Positions 26,967 to 35,909 of a DNA stretch of 64,000 nucleotides are shown here, piece after piece. The DNA comes from Candidatus Latescibacterota bacterium (GTDB lineage: Bacteria; Latescibacterota; UBA2968; UBA8231). The stretch's first letter is position 1. Each line of letters starts with the position of its first letter. The notes beneath the pieces are model-generated. The model saw only the letters and a list, made by a program, of their open reading frames with translations, was not told the origin of the DNA and did not search any database. The translations under genes were made by a program, and so were the position numbers. The stretch is taken from assembly GCA_022819745.1 (NCBI GenBank), contig JAJEGS010000034.1, forward strand, positions 62,001-126,000, read 5' to 3'.

Positions 26967-26996
26967 AGCCCCCGGGCCGCTCGGGCCGGGGGCTTG
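26967..26996. terminator. GC-rich bidirectional hairpin terminator
   Basis: AAGCCCCCGG (26967-26976) pairs with CCGGGGGCTT (26987-26996) as a perfect 10-bp stem around a GC loop. On the minus strand the stem is followed by a TTTTT tract, so it best serves the convergent lipoprotein gene (27019-27492); on the plus strand it lies 10 nt past the glycosyltransferase stop. Confidence 0.8.
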
Positions 26997-27018
26997 GCTC
27001 GCTTGAATACCGTCTGAA

Positions 27019-27492
27019 TTACTGGGGCCACTCCAGCGGAAAATCCGGCAAATTATGGCGATCCCACAAGACGTTCATGCCGTTGTGATGTCGCTTGGTG
27101 AATTTCTCGATGTGGCGCACGCCGATATCGACATTGCTCTTCTCGCGCCGCATTTCGCGCCCCTTATCGCCGGACAACTCTATGGACTGCGAAACCTTGT
27201 CAACATAGAGGTTGTGGGTCACGCGCAGTTCGCGGTACGTGAGATCTCGGGGAAAGGCCTGCAGTTCCGCTACGTAGTCGTTGATGAGCTGACGCGCCTT
27301 GGCGAGGTCTCCTTCGGAGATCTCGCTGATCGGCTTTCTCAGATGCTCAATAGTATCGACAATCTGTCGGTTTTTGCCGTCCAGCCCCTTCAACTTCGTC
27401 ACATACTCGATGAGTATTCTCTTGTCTTCCTCCTCGGTCCCACACCCGACCAAACCTACTGCCAGTGCCAACACAGCCATTATCCTCGACAT
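27019..27492 (-). CDS. Putative lipoprotein of unknown function
   Basis: A 157-residue protein with a lipoprotein signal peptide (lipobox LVGC around residue 17), then a charged mature part that is helical and lysine/arginine-rich. No family recognised. It is convergent with the glycosyltransferase and lies next to a bidirectional terminator; upstream of it on the minus strand, about 170 nt away, is the divergent purC gene. Probably anchored in the outer or inner membrane facing the periplasm. Confidence 0.75.
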   Translation of the reverse strand: MSRIMAVLALAVGLVGCGTEEEDKRILIEYVTKLKGLDGKNRQIVDTIEHLRKPISEISEGDLAKARQLINDYVAELQAFPRDLTYRELRVTHNLYVDKVSQSIELSGDKGREMRREKSNVDIGVRHIEKFTKRHHNGMNVLWDRHNLPDFPLEWPQ

Positions 27493-27587
27493 ATAGACCT
27501 CCCTATAGGGGTGAGATTGTCTGTTCAGTCGGCCTCAAAATACACCGACGAGGAGGGAAAATCAAGCTCTCTCTCCGCTGGACCCTA

Positions 27588-27616
27588 TTGACGGCGCTTA
27601 TGCGCCCTCATAATAT
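27588..27616 (+). promoter_or_regulatory. Putative purC promoter
   Basis: TTGACG (27588-27593) and TAATAT (27611-27616) have 17-nt spacing and lie 45 nt before the purC ATG. A short inverted repeat GGCGC-TTAT-GCGCC (27593-27606) sits within the spacer and could be a regulator site or a chance palindrome. Confidence 0.5.
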
Positions 27617-27660
27617 CAACTTTTCACATCCCACGCTCTTACTTAAGGACATCTATTCTT

Positions 27661-28629
27661 ATGGTAACTCGCGAACAGATCCAATCCCAGCTCGATAACT
27701 GTCTGCTGGAGGCCAAATTCCCCCAGTGGGAGTCGAGCTATAAGCGCGGCAAGGTGCGCGATATGTACTTGCTCGAAGACCATCGCGTGCTGATCACTAC
27801 CGATCGCCAAAGCGCGTTCGACCACGTGCTCGGCACCATTCCCCTCAAGGGCCAAGTGCTCAACCGCATTGCCCAGTACTGGTTTGAGCAGACCCAAGAC
27901 ATCGCCCCCAATCAAATCATCTCCGTGCCCGATGCCAACATCACCGTCGCCCGCGAGTTGGATATCCTGCCCGTCGAGGTGGTAGTGCGCAAGTATATGA
28001 CGGGCAGTTCGGACACCGCTATCTGGACCCATTACAACAGCGGCGTGCGCCACTATTGCGGCCACACGTTGCCCGACGGCATGGTCAAAAACCAGCCCTT
28101 CGACGAGGCGATTATCACGCCAACTACCAAGGACGAGGTCCACGACGAGCTGATTTCGCGCGACGAGATCATCGCCCAAGGCTTGGTGTCAGAAGACATC
28201 TGGACCCAAGTCGAGGAGATCGCCCTCGCACTCTTTGCGCGCGGCGAAGAGCTAGCGGCCAAGCAAGGCTTAATCCTCGTCGATACTAAGTACGAAATGG
28301 GGCTAGACGCAGACGGGCGCATCACGCTCGCCGACGAGATTCACACGCCCGACTCGTCGCGCTTCTGGATCAGCGACACCTACGCAGAGCGCCACGCCCG
28401 CGGCGAAGAGCCCGAAAGCCTCGACAAGGAATTTTTGCGCCTCTGGCTCCGCGACAAGGGCATTTCCGACGACAATATCCCCGAACTCGACGACGATATC
28501 CGCATCCAAGTCGCCGAGCGCTATATCGACCTTTTCCAACGGGTTACAGGCACAGACTTCGACGCCGAACTCGGCGCAACGCCCGTCCTACAGCGCATTG
28601 AGGAGCGGATTGCGGAGTACATCAACTAA
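27661..28629 (+). CDS. purC: Phosphoribosylaminoimidazolesuccinocarboxamide synthase
   Basis: A 322-residue SAICAR synthetase, the ATP-dependent ligase joining CAIR and aspartate in purine synthesis. Conserved stretches seen are KRGKVRDMY, ITTDRQSAFD, EVVVRKYMTGS, LILVDTKYEMG, and DEIHTPDSSRFW. Its length matches the longer eukaryote/FCB-type form rather than the 240-residue E. coli form. A reasonable promoter lies upstream. The following tiny gene begins 10 nt after the stop. Confidence 0.95.
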   Translation: MVTREQIQSQLDNCLLEAKFPQWESSYKRGKVRDMYLLEDHRVLITTDRQSAFDHVLGTIPLKGQVLNRIAQYWFEQTQDIAPNQIISVPDANITVARELDILPVEVVVRKYMTGSSDTAIWTHYNSGVRHYCGHTLPDGMVKNQPFDEAIITPTTKDEVHDELISRDEIIAQGLVSEDIWTQVEEIALALFARGEELAAKQGLILVDTKYEMGLDADGRITLADEIHTPDSSRFWISDTYAERHARGEEPESLDKEFLRLWLRDKGISDDNIPELDDDIRIQVAERYIDLFQRVTGTDFDAELGATPVLQRIEERIAEYIN

Positions 28630-28639
28630 TTAGAGCGCT

Positions 28640-28825
28640 ATGGTCAAAAACTTGCTCCGCGCCTTTTTGGTCTTCCGCCTAGAGTTTCACCAGCCCACCC
28701 TCAATTTTGAGACCATGTTGAGCTATTGGCGGCGCGCGCCCATCGTCCAGTACGTGATTGAAGACGACGGCGAGCAGCGCAGCAGTGCGCTCAAGCGCCG
28801 GCTCGACGAGGTCTATCCCTTCTAA
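28640..28825 (+). CDS. Small basic protein of unknown function
   Basis: A 61-residue basic protein (ATG at 28640) between purC and the next small gene. It is Arg/Leu/Phe-rich and not recognisable. Its TAA shares an A with the next gene's ATG (TAATG), which suggests translational coupling in one operon with purC and the kinase gene. Coding status rests on this arrangement and not on homology. Confidence 0.5.
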   Translation: MVKNLLRAFLVFRLEFHQPTLNFETMLSYWRRAPIVQYVIEDDGEQRSSALKRRLDEVYPF

Positions 28826-29103
28826 TGCTGCATCGCCAGCTCAGAAACGCCTTGGAGGAAATTTTCGGCGTATCCTTTGTCTCCGAGGCCCTCGCCAACG
28901 CGCCCATTGCCCAAGTTGTCCTCTACGAGCGGCGCGAGGATTTCAAAGAGGCCGTCCTCGGCTTCCAGCGGATCAACTTTCGCGACGAACACACCGCGTA
29001 TGCCGCGGGCATGGAGCGCGAGTTGGGCATTGCCCTGATCTGCGCCCTGCTCGACAACGACACGCGCGAGCTGGTTTCCGAACTCGGTCTCAATTACCTA
29101 TGA
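28825..29103 (+). CDS. Small protein of unknown function upstream of rhamnulokinase
   Basis: A 92-residue protein linked to its neighbours by TAATG and ATGA overlaps, implying co-translation with the kinase. The sequence is acidic-amphipathic with a helical first half (LRNALEEIFGV) and ends ELVSELGLNYL. No domain is recognised. It is not the PurS-like protein that its position after purC might suggest, since the PurS sequence signature is absent. Confidence 0.55.
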   Translation: MLHRQLRNALEEIFGVSFVSEALANAPIAQVVLYERREDFKEAVLGFQRINFRDEHTAYAAGMERELGIALICALLDNDTRELVSELGLNYL

Positions 29104-30569
29104 GTAAGCTGCTGGCCTTTGACTTAGGGGCCGAGAGTGGCCGCGCCATTGTCGGGCATTTCGACGGCGAGCGCCTAGCGCTGGAAGAGTTGCACCGCTT
29201 TGCAAACGGTCCGGTGCAACTCTTTGACCGTCTCTACTGGGACCCTTTGCGCCTCTTCGCCGAGATGAAACAGGCTCTTGGCCTGTTTGCCCGCACACAC
29301 GGCAAGGCTCTTGATGCCATTGGCGTCGATACCTGGGGCGTCGATTTCGCCCTCCTCGGGCCTGGGGACGTGCTCTTGGACAATCCGCGCAACTACCGCG
29401 ACCCGCGCACCGACGGCATGTTAGAGGAAGCCTTTGCGCGGGTGCCACGCAAGGAAATTTTTGCGCGCACCGGCGTGCAGTTTTTGAAGCTCAACACCTT
29501 GTATCAACTGCTTTCGCTGCGCGACTCGCCTTTGCTGGAATGGGCGCAGACCTTCCTGATGATGGCCGATCTTTTCAATTTTTATTTTACCGGCACCAAG
29601 ACCTGCGAATTTTCCAACGCCACTACCACCCAATTTTACGATCCGCGCCAAGGCACTTGGTCGGTCGAACTTCTAGAAGGATTGGGGCTACCGACCCATT
29701 TTCTGCCCCGGATCGTCCAGCCCGGAACCCGCCTAGGCTCGCTCCTGCCCTCTATTGCTGCTGAAACAGGGCTTGGCTCGGTTCCGGTCGTCGCTCCAGC
29801 TACCCACGATACGGGCGCGGCTGTGGCCGCAGTGCCCGCCGAAGTCCGCGACTACGCCTATATCAGTTCGGGAACTTGGTCGCTGATGGGCGTCGAACTC
29901 GACCAACCACTCATCAACGATCAGGCATTCCAGTACAACTTCACCAATGAAGGGGGTGTCGGGCCGACCTACCGCTTCCTCAAAAACATCATGGGGCTGT
30001 GGCTAATACAGGAGTGCCGACGCGCGTGGCAGCGCGCGGGACGCGCCTTTTCCTACGACGAGCTGACGGCCATGGCCCAAAGCGCTGCCCCCTTTACCGC
30101 TTTCGTCGATCCAGACGCCGAGTACTTTCTCGCGCCGGGCGACATGCCCGCCAGAATCCGCGCCTATTGCCAAGAGACGGACCAAGCCATGCCCGCCGAC
30201 GAGGGGCAAGTCGCGCGCGTGGCCCTCGAAAGCCTAGCGTTTAAGTACCGCTACGTCCTCGACGCGCTAGAGACTATTCTCAGCCGCCGCCTCGAATGCA
30301 TCCACATAGTCGGTGGCGGGATCCAAAACCGCCTGCTCTGCCAGTTTACCGCCTCGGCTACCGGTCGCCCGGTCATCGCCGGGCCGCTCGAAGCCACGGC
30401 CATCGGCAATCTAATGCTCCAGCTCATAGGCTTAGGCCAGATGGCCTCGCTGGCCGAAATCCGCCAAGTCGTGCGCCACTCCTTCGCGCCCGTTGTGTAC
30501 GAGCCGGAACAAACCGCCGCTTGGGACGCGGCATACGACCGTTTCCGCTCGCTACTCTCTCCGGCCTGA
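29100..30569 (+). CDS. rhaB: Rhamnulokinase-like FGGY-family carbohydrate kinase
   Basis: A 489-residue FGGY kinase, most like rhamnulokinases that phosphorylate L-rhamnulose at O1. Visible motifs are FDLGAESGRA, GVDTWGVDFAL, YISSGTWSLMGVEL, and the C-terminal nucleotide motif VGGGIQNRLLCQFTA with GPLEATAIGN. Length is normal. Start at the ATG at 29100 (ATGA overlap with the preceding small gene) is preferred over a far upstream start. Rhamnose isomerase and aldolase genes are not visible nearby, so the pathway is split or the sugar differs. Confidence 0.83.
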   Translation: MSKLLAFDLGAESGRAIVGHFDGERLALEELHRFANGPVQLFDRLYWDPLRLFAEMKQALGLFARTHGKALDAIGVDTWGVDFALLGPGDVLLDNPRNYRDPRTDGMLEEAFARVPRKEIFARTGVQFLKLNTLYQLLSLRDSPLLEWAQTFLMMADLFNFYFTGTKTCEFSNATTTQFYDPRQGTWSVELLEGLGLPTHFLPRIVQPGTRLGSLLPSIAAETGLGSVPVVAPATHDTGAAVAAVPAEVRDYAYISSGTWSLMGVELDQPLINDQAFQYNFTNEGGVGPTYRFLKNIMGLWLIQECRRAWQRAGRAFSYDELTAMAQSAAPFTAFVDPDAEYFLAPGDMPARIRAYCQETDQAMPADEGQVARVALESLAFKYRYVLDALETILSRRLECIHIVGGGIQNRLLCQFTASATGRPVIAGPLEATAIGNLMLQLIGLGQMASLAEIRQVVRHSFAPVVYEPEQTAAWDAAYDRFRSLLSPA

Positions 30570-30649
30570 TCCCGGGCTGGAACCGTGCTCTTGCTCAGCC
30601 GTCTTACTTAAGAACCGATATTTCTCTCTTTTCGACGTTTTGGCTACTT

Positions 30650-31498
30650 ATGGGAAAAAGCAGCCTCGATTCGCGAGGTCTAGCCGAGTCCTACTGGCGC
30701 GACATTCAGCATTTTCAGCCGCTGAGCCGCCAACGAGAGATCGAACTGGTGCACAGAGCACGCGCTGGCGACGAGCGCGCCATGCACCAGATGGTCGAAG
30801 CTAATTTGCGCTTTGTCGTCCGCATCGCACGGGGATACCACGGGCGTGGGCTTTCCTTTATGGAGTTGATTTCCGAGGGCAACCTCGGGCTGTTGGAAGC
30901 CATCCAGCGCTTCGACGAAACGCGTGGCTTTAAGTTCATCACCTATGCGGTGTGGTGGATTCGCCAAGCGATCCTCCGCGCCCTAGCCGAACACGGCAAA
31001 ATTGCTCGCCCGCCATTGAGCCGGGTCAACGACCTGCAAAAAGTCGAGCGGTGGACGAGTATCCTCGCCCAAAAACTGGGTCGCGACCCCTCCCCCGAGG
31101 AAATCGCCAACAGCGCTGAATTATCACTGGAGCGGACGCACAATGCCCTTTACATGGCCCAACCCGATGTTTCGATGGACACGCCGACCTTTCCCGATGA
31201 AAGGGAGCCACTAATAGCCACTTTTGCGGCTCGCACGCCCGATCCAGCCGATAGCTATGAGCGCGCCGCGCTTTCTCATACCTTACACGCGTGCCTCGAC
31301 CTGCTGGACCGACGCGAGCGCCTAGTCGTCCGCGCCTATTTCGGCCTCGACGACCAAGATCCCCAGACACTGGAACAAATCGGCATGCAATTGGGCCTCA
31401 CGCGCGAGCGAGTGCGCCAGCTCAGGGACCAAGCTCTCGATAAAGTGCGAACCCACGCTGGCGATCTACTGCTTGAGCTTTCCAACAGTCCCATGTAG
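30650..31498 (+). CDS. RNA polymerase sigma factor, sigma-70 family (RpoD-like)
   Basis: A 282-residue primary/group 2-type sigma factor lacking region 1.1. Region 2 shows LRFVVRIARGYHGRGLSFMELISEGNLGL, with the region 2.4 signature TYAVWWIRQAI; region 4 ends with the DNA-binding helix GLTRERVRQLRDQALDKVR. The start at 30650 is supported by conserved core alignment; a much longer upstream frame overlaps the kinase gene and is rejected. RpoS/SigB-like functions are possible. No anti-sigma gene is adjacent. Confidence 0.87.
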   Translation: MGKSSLDSRGLAESYWRDIQHFQPLSRQREIELVHRARAGDERAMHQMVEANLRFVVRIARGYHGRGLSFMELISEGNLGLLEAIQRFDETRGFKFITYAVWWIRQAILRALAEHGKIARPPLSRVNDLQKVERWTSILAQKLGRDPSPEEIANSAELSLERTHNALYMAQPDVSMDTPTFPDEREPLIATFAARTPDPADSYERAALSHTLHACLDLLDRRERLVVRAYFGLDDQDPQTLEQIGMQLGLTRERVRQLRDQALDKVRTHAGDLLLELSNSPM

Positions 31499-31610
31499 CA
31501 AGACGCGCACGCGGTGCGAGGCGGAGGCATAGGGCTTGATTGAGTACGGCAAAAGGCTTTCTTTTTTATTTAGAACTTTGAATAGTATTCTCACAGGATA
31601 AAAATACTTT

Positions 31611-32438
31611 ATGTCTTACAATTTAGCCGATCTCCACACCCATTCTCTGTGCTCCGACGGGTTGCGGACGCCGACTGAAGCGGTCGAAGAGGCATGCGAA
31701 GCGGGCTTGCAAGCGATGAGTTTGACCGATCACGACACAGTCCAAGGCGTCCCCGAAGCCACTGCGGCCGGCGAGCGGATGCACATGGAAGTGGTGCCCG
31801 GCACCGAACTGAGCGCCCACATCCGGGATCGCGAAGTACACATTCTCGCCTACTGCATCGACTACCAAGACGATCAGCTCGGTACGACCCTCGCCAAGTC
31901 TTTTCAAGCCCGCCACCAGCGGGGGATCGCGATCGTCAAAGCGCTCAACAGCATGGGGCTGACCGTCAGCCTCGACGACGTGCTCTCCCAAGCCAACGGC
32001 AGCCCCCTTGGGCGGCCGCACATCGCCGCGGCCATGGTGGAAAACGGCCTAGTAGCCGACAGAGATGAAGCCTTCAGCCGCTACATCGGCGATCGCGGGC
32101 CAGCCTTCAGGCCCAAACCCTACGCCGCAGCCCAAGACCTCATCGCCCTCATCCATCGCACGGGGGGAGTAGCGGTGCTCGCCCACCCTAGCATCAGTCT
32201 CCCCGAGTCCATTATCGAGCAGTTAGTCGCCTACGGACTCGACGGCATTGAGGTCTTCCACCCGTCCCACCAGCCAGCGCAAATGGAATACTACGACCAA
32301 CTCGCCGACCGCTACGGCCTAATCAAGTCGGGAGGGTCCGATAGCCACGGCGACAGCGAGGGCACCCGCATCGGCGACTACGGAGTCGGCTACGAAGTAA
32401 TCGAGGCCATGCGCGAGCGGGCCGCTACCTATGCTTGA
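31611..32438 (+). CDS. PHP-domain phosphoesterase
   Basis: A 275-residue PHP-domain protein resembling YciV/RnmAM-type 3',5'-nucleoside bisphosphate phosphatases. Metal motifs visible: DLHTHSLCSDG, LTDHDTVQGV, the GTELSA Glu, and GGVAVLAHPS plus SGGSDSHGD at the end. Length matches that group. Such enzymes degrade nucleoside bisphosphates or short RNA 5' ends in the cytoplasm. It is followed, with an 8-nt overlap or small gap depending on the next start, by the exported FlgD-tailed gene. Confidence 0.87.
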   Translation: MSYNLADLHTHSLCSDGLRTPTEAVEEACEAGLQAMSLTDHDTVQGVPEATAAGERMHMEVVPGTELSAHIRDREVHILAYCIDYQDDQLGTTLAKSFQARHQRGIAIVKALNSMGLTVSLDDVLSQANGSPLGRPHIAAAMVENGLVADRDEAFSRYIGDRGPAFRPKPYAAAQDLIALIHRTGGVAVLAHPSISLPESIIEQLVAYGLDGIEVFHPSHQPAQMEYYDQLADRYGLIKSGGSDSHGDSEGTRIGDYGVGYEVIEAMRERAATYA

Positions 32439-32475
32439 GTGGCCCATTGCTGGCCGCAGTAAAAATGCTCGCTTG

Positions 32476-34137
32476 ATGACCAATTTCCTTTTTCGCCAGA
32501 CCCTCCTCTTCTCTTTCTCGCTACTCGTCCTCGCGCCCCATCTATCGCCCGGACATGCGCTCCGGCCCCAGCGCTTCCACCAAGCATCCGAGCCTATCCG
32601 CGGGCTTTTCGGCACGTCAATCGGCGACGTCGTCTGGAGCGGGCGCTATCTATGGGTCAGCACCGAAAATGGAGTGGCGCGGCTCAATCCAGCGCAAAAC
32701 AGCGGTCTCAACTCCACGGATTGGGTCACCTTTACCGAACTCAACGGCCTCGGCCGCGGCGCAGTCAGCGCCCTCGACGCGGTCGGCGATACCGTGTGGG
32801 TAGCGACCTTGGTCGATTCGGTCACCACCGGACAGGGCGTGAACCAAGCGGGCACCGGATTGAGTTTCTCCCACGACGGCGGCGACTCTTGGCATCACAT
32901 TCCCAACGAGTTCATCTTCGACCCCACCAAGGCCGGTTTTGAGCGCAGCCCCGGCACGACCATCCTCAATGCTTGTTTTGACCTCTCTATCGACGGCGAA
33001 GCTGTGTACGCCGCCTTCTTCGCTGGCTCCACTGTGCGTTCGCTCGACCAAGGCCGCACTTGGGAACCCTTCTTGCCCGGCGGCGCAGACGAGATCGTCT
33101 TCTTCGCCAGCGACACGGCGGCCGACAGCTTGCGGATGGTGGCCGATAGTCTCGCCAGCGCAAATGCCGGTCCAGACGACATCGCCCAGTTGCGCGCGGA
33201 CGCCGACAGCTTGGCCAGCCAAGAATTCCTGCATCGCACTTTTGCGGTTGTAGCTTACGGGGATACGGTGTGGATCGGCACTGCCAGTGGGATCGCCTTC
33301 ACCTTTGATGGAGGTCAGCATTGGCAAAATGCCAAAGTGCGCCTCGGCGCAGAGGGCACTCCCCTCCCAAGCCATCCGGCTGGCAACTGGATCGTCGCTC
33401 TCAAACGCCAAGTACTGCCCGACGGCACCACGGCTATCTGGGCGGGAACCAACACCACTACATCGCCCGGCCAAACCCAAGCCATCAGCGTCAGCCACGA
33501 CCTCGGCCAGACCTGGGGCCACACTGGGCCGACCTTTGCTTGGGATTTCGCTTTTACCCCCAATTTTGTCTGGGCCGGCACGGACCAAGGTTTGCTAGCC
33601 AGCCCAGACCCAACCCTGCCGACCGACTCAGAACGCGTCTGGGACGCCATAGAAGTCGTCGATGGACAGCCCCTGACCGGCACCTTCGTCGGGCTTGCAG
33701 CGGTGGGTGATGTGCTCTGGGCGGGGGCCGAACACGGCCTCGGGCGCTCTGAGGACGAAGGGAGCACTTGGCGCGTCATCCGCGACCTAGTCCGCACGCG
33801 CACGCTCGACGATAGGACCTTCGTCAGCACCGGAGGCGTGCCCGACAGCACGGCGCTTGCGTACGCAGCACCCAATCCTTTCGCCCCCTCGCGCGAAACC
33901 ACGACCATAGTCTTTAGTCTGTCACGCGACGCAGAAGTCTCCGTGGCGATTTACGACTTTGCCAGCAGCCTAGTCCGCCGCCTTGCAACGGATGTGCCTT
34001 TTGCCAGCGGCGATCACCGCATCCTCTGGGATGGCCTCGATCAAGACGGCCAAATAGTGGCCAACGGCACGTATTTCTATCGCATTGCGCTAAACACTGG
34101 CCAACAGGCCTTTGGCAGAGTGGTGGTGCTCGATTGA
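32476..34137 (+). CDS. Exported BNR-type repeat protein with C-terminal FlgD/T9SS-like domain
   Basis: A 553-residue exported protein with a signal peptide (LLVLAPHLSPGHA). Asp-box or regulator-propeller type motifs recur, e.g. SFSHDGGDSWHHI, TFDGGQHWQNA, SHDLGQTWGH and SEDEGSTWRVI. The last about 90 residues form a FlgD Ig-like/T9SS-type sorting domain: AAPNPFAPSRETTTIVFSL, then DGLDQDGQIVANGTYFYRI. Start at the ATG at 32476; an earlier one overlaps the PHP gene. It stands directly upstream of two PorV/PorQ-like genes, fitting a surface-secreted protein handled by a T9SS-like pathway. Confidence 0.82.
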   Translation: MTNFLFRQTLLFSFSLLVLAPHLSPGHALRPQRFHQASEPIRGLFGTSIGDVVWSGRYLWVSTENGVARLNPAQNSGLNSTDWVTFTELNGLGRGAVSALDAVGDTVWVATLVDSVTTGQGVNQAGTGLSFSHDGGDSWHHIPNEFIFDPTKAGFERSPGTTILNACFDLSIDGEAVYAAFFAGSTVRSLDQGRTWEPFLPGGADEIVFFASDTAADSLRMVADSLASANAGPDDIAQLRADADSLASQEFLHRTFAVVAYGDTVWIGTASGIAFTFDGGQHWQNAKVRLGAEGTPLPSHPAGNWIVALKRQVLPDGTTAIWAGTNTTTSPGQTQAISVSHDLGQTWGHTGPTFAWDFAFTPNFVWAGTDQGLLASPDPTLPTDSERVWDAIEVVDGQPLTGTFVGLAAVGDVLWAGAEHGLGRSEDEGSTWRVIRDLVRTRTLDDRTFVSTGGVPDSTALAYAAPNPFAPSRETTTIVFSLSRDAEVSVAIYDFASSLVRRLATDVPFASGDHRILWDGLDQDGQIVANGTYFYRIALNTGQQAFGRVVVLD

Positions 34138-35048
34138 AAACGCTCTTCGCGCTATTGCTCGCGGCCTCTGCCGCGCACGGGGCTGATTTCGCGGCCGCCT
34201 TTCTCAGAACCGGGCTGGGTGCCCGCGGCCTAGGGCTGGGAGCCTTTGTCGCCGCGGCCGATGATGCGTCGTCTCCCTACTGGAATCCGGCCGGCCTAGC
34301 CCGCTTGCGCGGCAAGACCCTAGAGACCTCCATTCAGTCGCTCTCGCTGGGGCGGCGGCAAGGCAGTGCCGCTGTTGCGTTCAACGTTCGCGGCGATATG
34401 GGCTTTGGTTTCGCTTGGTCCCATGCCGCAGTCGGCGGAATCAAGGGCCGCACCGCTAGCGGCCAGTACACTGGGACGATTGAGGACCGAGCCAATGCTT
34501 TTATCTTCGGAGTAGGCCGTTCCCTTGGGTCTCGCCTAGCAATTGGTTTGGCCGTTAAAGTTCTCAGACAGAGCATTGATGTGCCCTCAACTCCCACGGC
34601 CACGGCCAACGGCAGCGGCTTCGACTTGGGGGTGCAGTTCCGCGCGGCCGAGCATACTTGGCTCGGGGCCGGCATATCCAATCTCAGCACCAACCTCGCC
34701 TGGAAGGTGCGCCACGCCGATCAGCGGTCGAATGCCACCGAGAATGCCCTGCCACGCATCTTCGTCTTTGGCGCGTCGCAGCGGCTTTTGGACGCCCTGC
34801 TGTTGGCTGCCGAGGTGCGCGACGACGGGGAACAGAGCGTCAATCTGGGGGCCGAGTGGCAGCTAAGTGCGCTGCTTGAGGTGCGCGGCGGCCTGCACCG
34901 CCTCGGGGCCGAAGACGGTGGCCAACTCTCGGCGGGCTTGACCTTGCGCCCGGCGCGGCGCGAAACCGTGCAATTCCAATACGCTTACTTATCCGATCCC
35001 CTCGGCGCTGGGGGCCGCACAACCGTGGGTCTGGCGCTGGCGTTCTGA
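34134..35048 (+). CDS. PorV/PorQ family outer-membrane protein
   Basis: A 304-residue beta-barrel protein with signal peptide (LLLAASAAHG). The early signature AFLRTGLGARGLGLGAFVAAADDASSPYWNPAGLA is that of the PorV/PorQ (UPF0164/FadL-like) family, which act as outer-membrane partners in type IX secretion. The rest is alternating beta strands. Start is a TTG overlapping the stop of the previous gene (TTGA). Function in secretion here is inferred from the family and from the FlgD-tailed neighbour. Confidence 0.82.
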   Translation: MKTLFALLLAASAAHGADFAAAFLRTGLGARGLGLGAFVAAADDASSPYWNPAGLARLRGKTLETSIQSLSLGRRQGSAAVAFNVRGDMGFGFAWSHAAVGGIKGRTASGQYTGTIEDRANAFIFGVGRSLGSRLAIGLAVKVLRQSIDVPSTPTATANGSGFDLGVQFRAAEHTWLGAGISNLSTNLAWKVRHADQRSNATENALPRIFVFGASQRLLDALLLAAEVRDDGEQSVNLGAEWQLSALLEVRGGLHRLGAEDGGQLSAGLTLRPARRETVQFQYAYLSDPLGAGGRTTVGLALAF

Positions 35049-35051
35049 CAA

Positions 35052-35909
35052 GTGATAGCTCTCTTATTGATTGCGCTTTTAACGCTGCCCACGGCTCTCG
35101 CTGCCGTCGGCCTGCCCGCGCTGCGCCAAGGCGGCGGGGCCCACGCTGCGAGTTTGGCTGGCGCGGAGACTGCCCTGTTCGTCGCCCAAGCCCTCAATCC
35201 GGCAGCGCGGCAATCGCGTGGACGCAGCATCGCCTTTAACCACCAAGCCTCGATCCAGCAGATCCGCCAAAACCACTTGCACCTGACGCAAGCCCGCGGC
35301 CGCGGCACTTGGGGGCTTTCCGCTCAATTGTGGCAAGCCAACGACCTAGAGCGTCGCACTGGACCCTCGGCTGAACCGCTGGGGCGCTTTGGCGTGTATG
35401 AGGGAGCGGTTGGCCTGAGCTACGCCCGCCAGATGGAGCAGACGCGCCTCGGCCTGCAGCTAAAATTCATCCACCAGTCTATTTTCACCCAAAACGCCAG
35501 CGGCTTAGCTGCCGACCTCGGGCTGGTGTACGATGTTGCGACCCGCTTGCGCTTGGGGGCCACGATGCGCAACTTGGGCCGCATGAACCGCCTCGATCAG
35601 CGAGAGACGGACCTGCCTTTAGAAGCTCGTTTCGGCGCTGCCTACGTCGGTCGCGCAGACCTGCTCGTGGCCGTCGAAGCGCAAAAGGTGCGCGGCAGCG
35701 ATCTCACGTTGCATCTGGGTGGCGAGTGCCGAGCTGGCGAGCACCTGCGCCTGCGTGCCGGCTACCAGACTACCGAAAACCGCAGCCTCTCAGCCGGAGT
35801 GGGGCTCGCGGCCAAGCAGTGGGTCATCGACTACGCCTATGTGCCTTTTGGCTCGGGCTTGGGCGACGCGCACTGGCTCAGTCTCCAGTTGGAAAGCGCA
35901 ACTCCTTGA
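35052..35909 (+). CDS. PorV/PorQ-like outer-membrane protein, second copy
   Basis: A 285-residue exported protein starting at a GTG, with signal peptide LLLIALLTLPTALAA. It resembles the preceding gene in overall barrel pattern, with strands such as RLGLQLKFIHQSI, RLRLGATMRNLGRM and HLRLRAGYQTTENRSLSAGVGL, but its N-terminal signature is weaker. It could be a PorP/PorQ-type protein. Three nt separate it from the previous gene. Confidence 0.7.
   Translation: MIALLLIALLTLPTALAAVGLPALRQGGGAHAASLAGAETALFVAQALNPAARQSRGRSIAFNHQASIQQIRQNHLHLTQARGRGTWGLSAQLWQANDLERRTGPSAEPLGRFGVYEGAVGLSYARQMEQTRLGLQLKFIHQSIFTQNASGLAADLGLVYDVATRLRLGATMRNLGRMNRLDQRETDLPLEARFGAAYVGRADLLVAVEAQKVRGSDLTLHLGGECRAGEHLRLRAGYQTTENRSLSAGVGLAAKQWVIDYAYVPFGSGLGDAHWLSLQLESATP

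Noticed and set aside
30296..30649. N-terminal extension of the sigma factor
   Set aside because: It overlaps the kinase gene in another frame and lacks sigma-like features; the conserved core starts after 30650.
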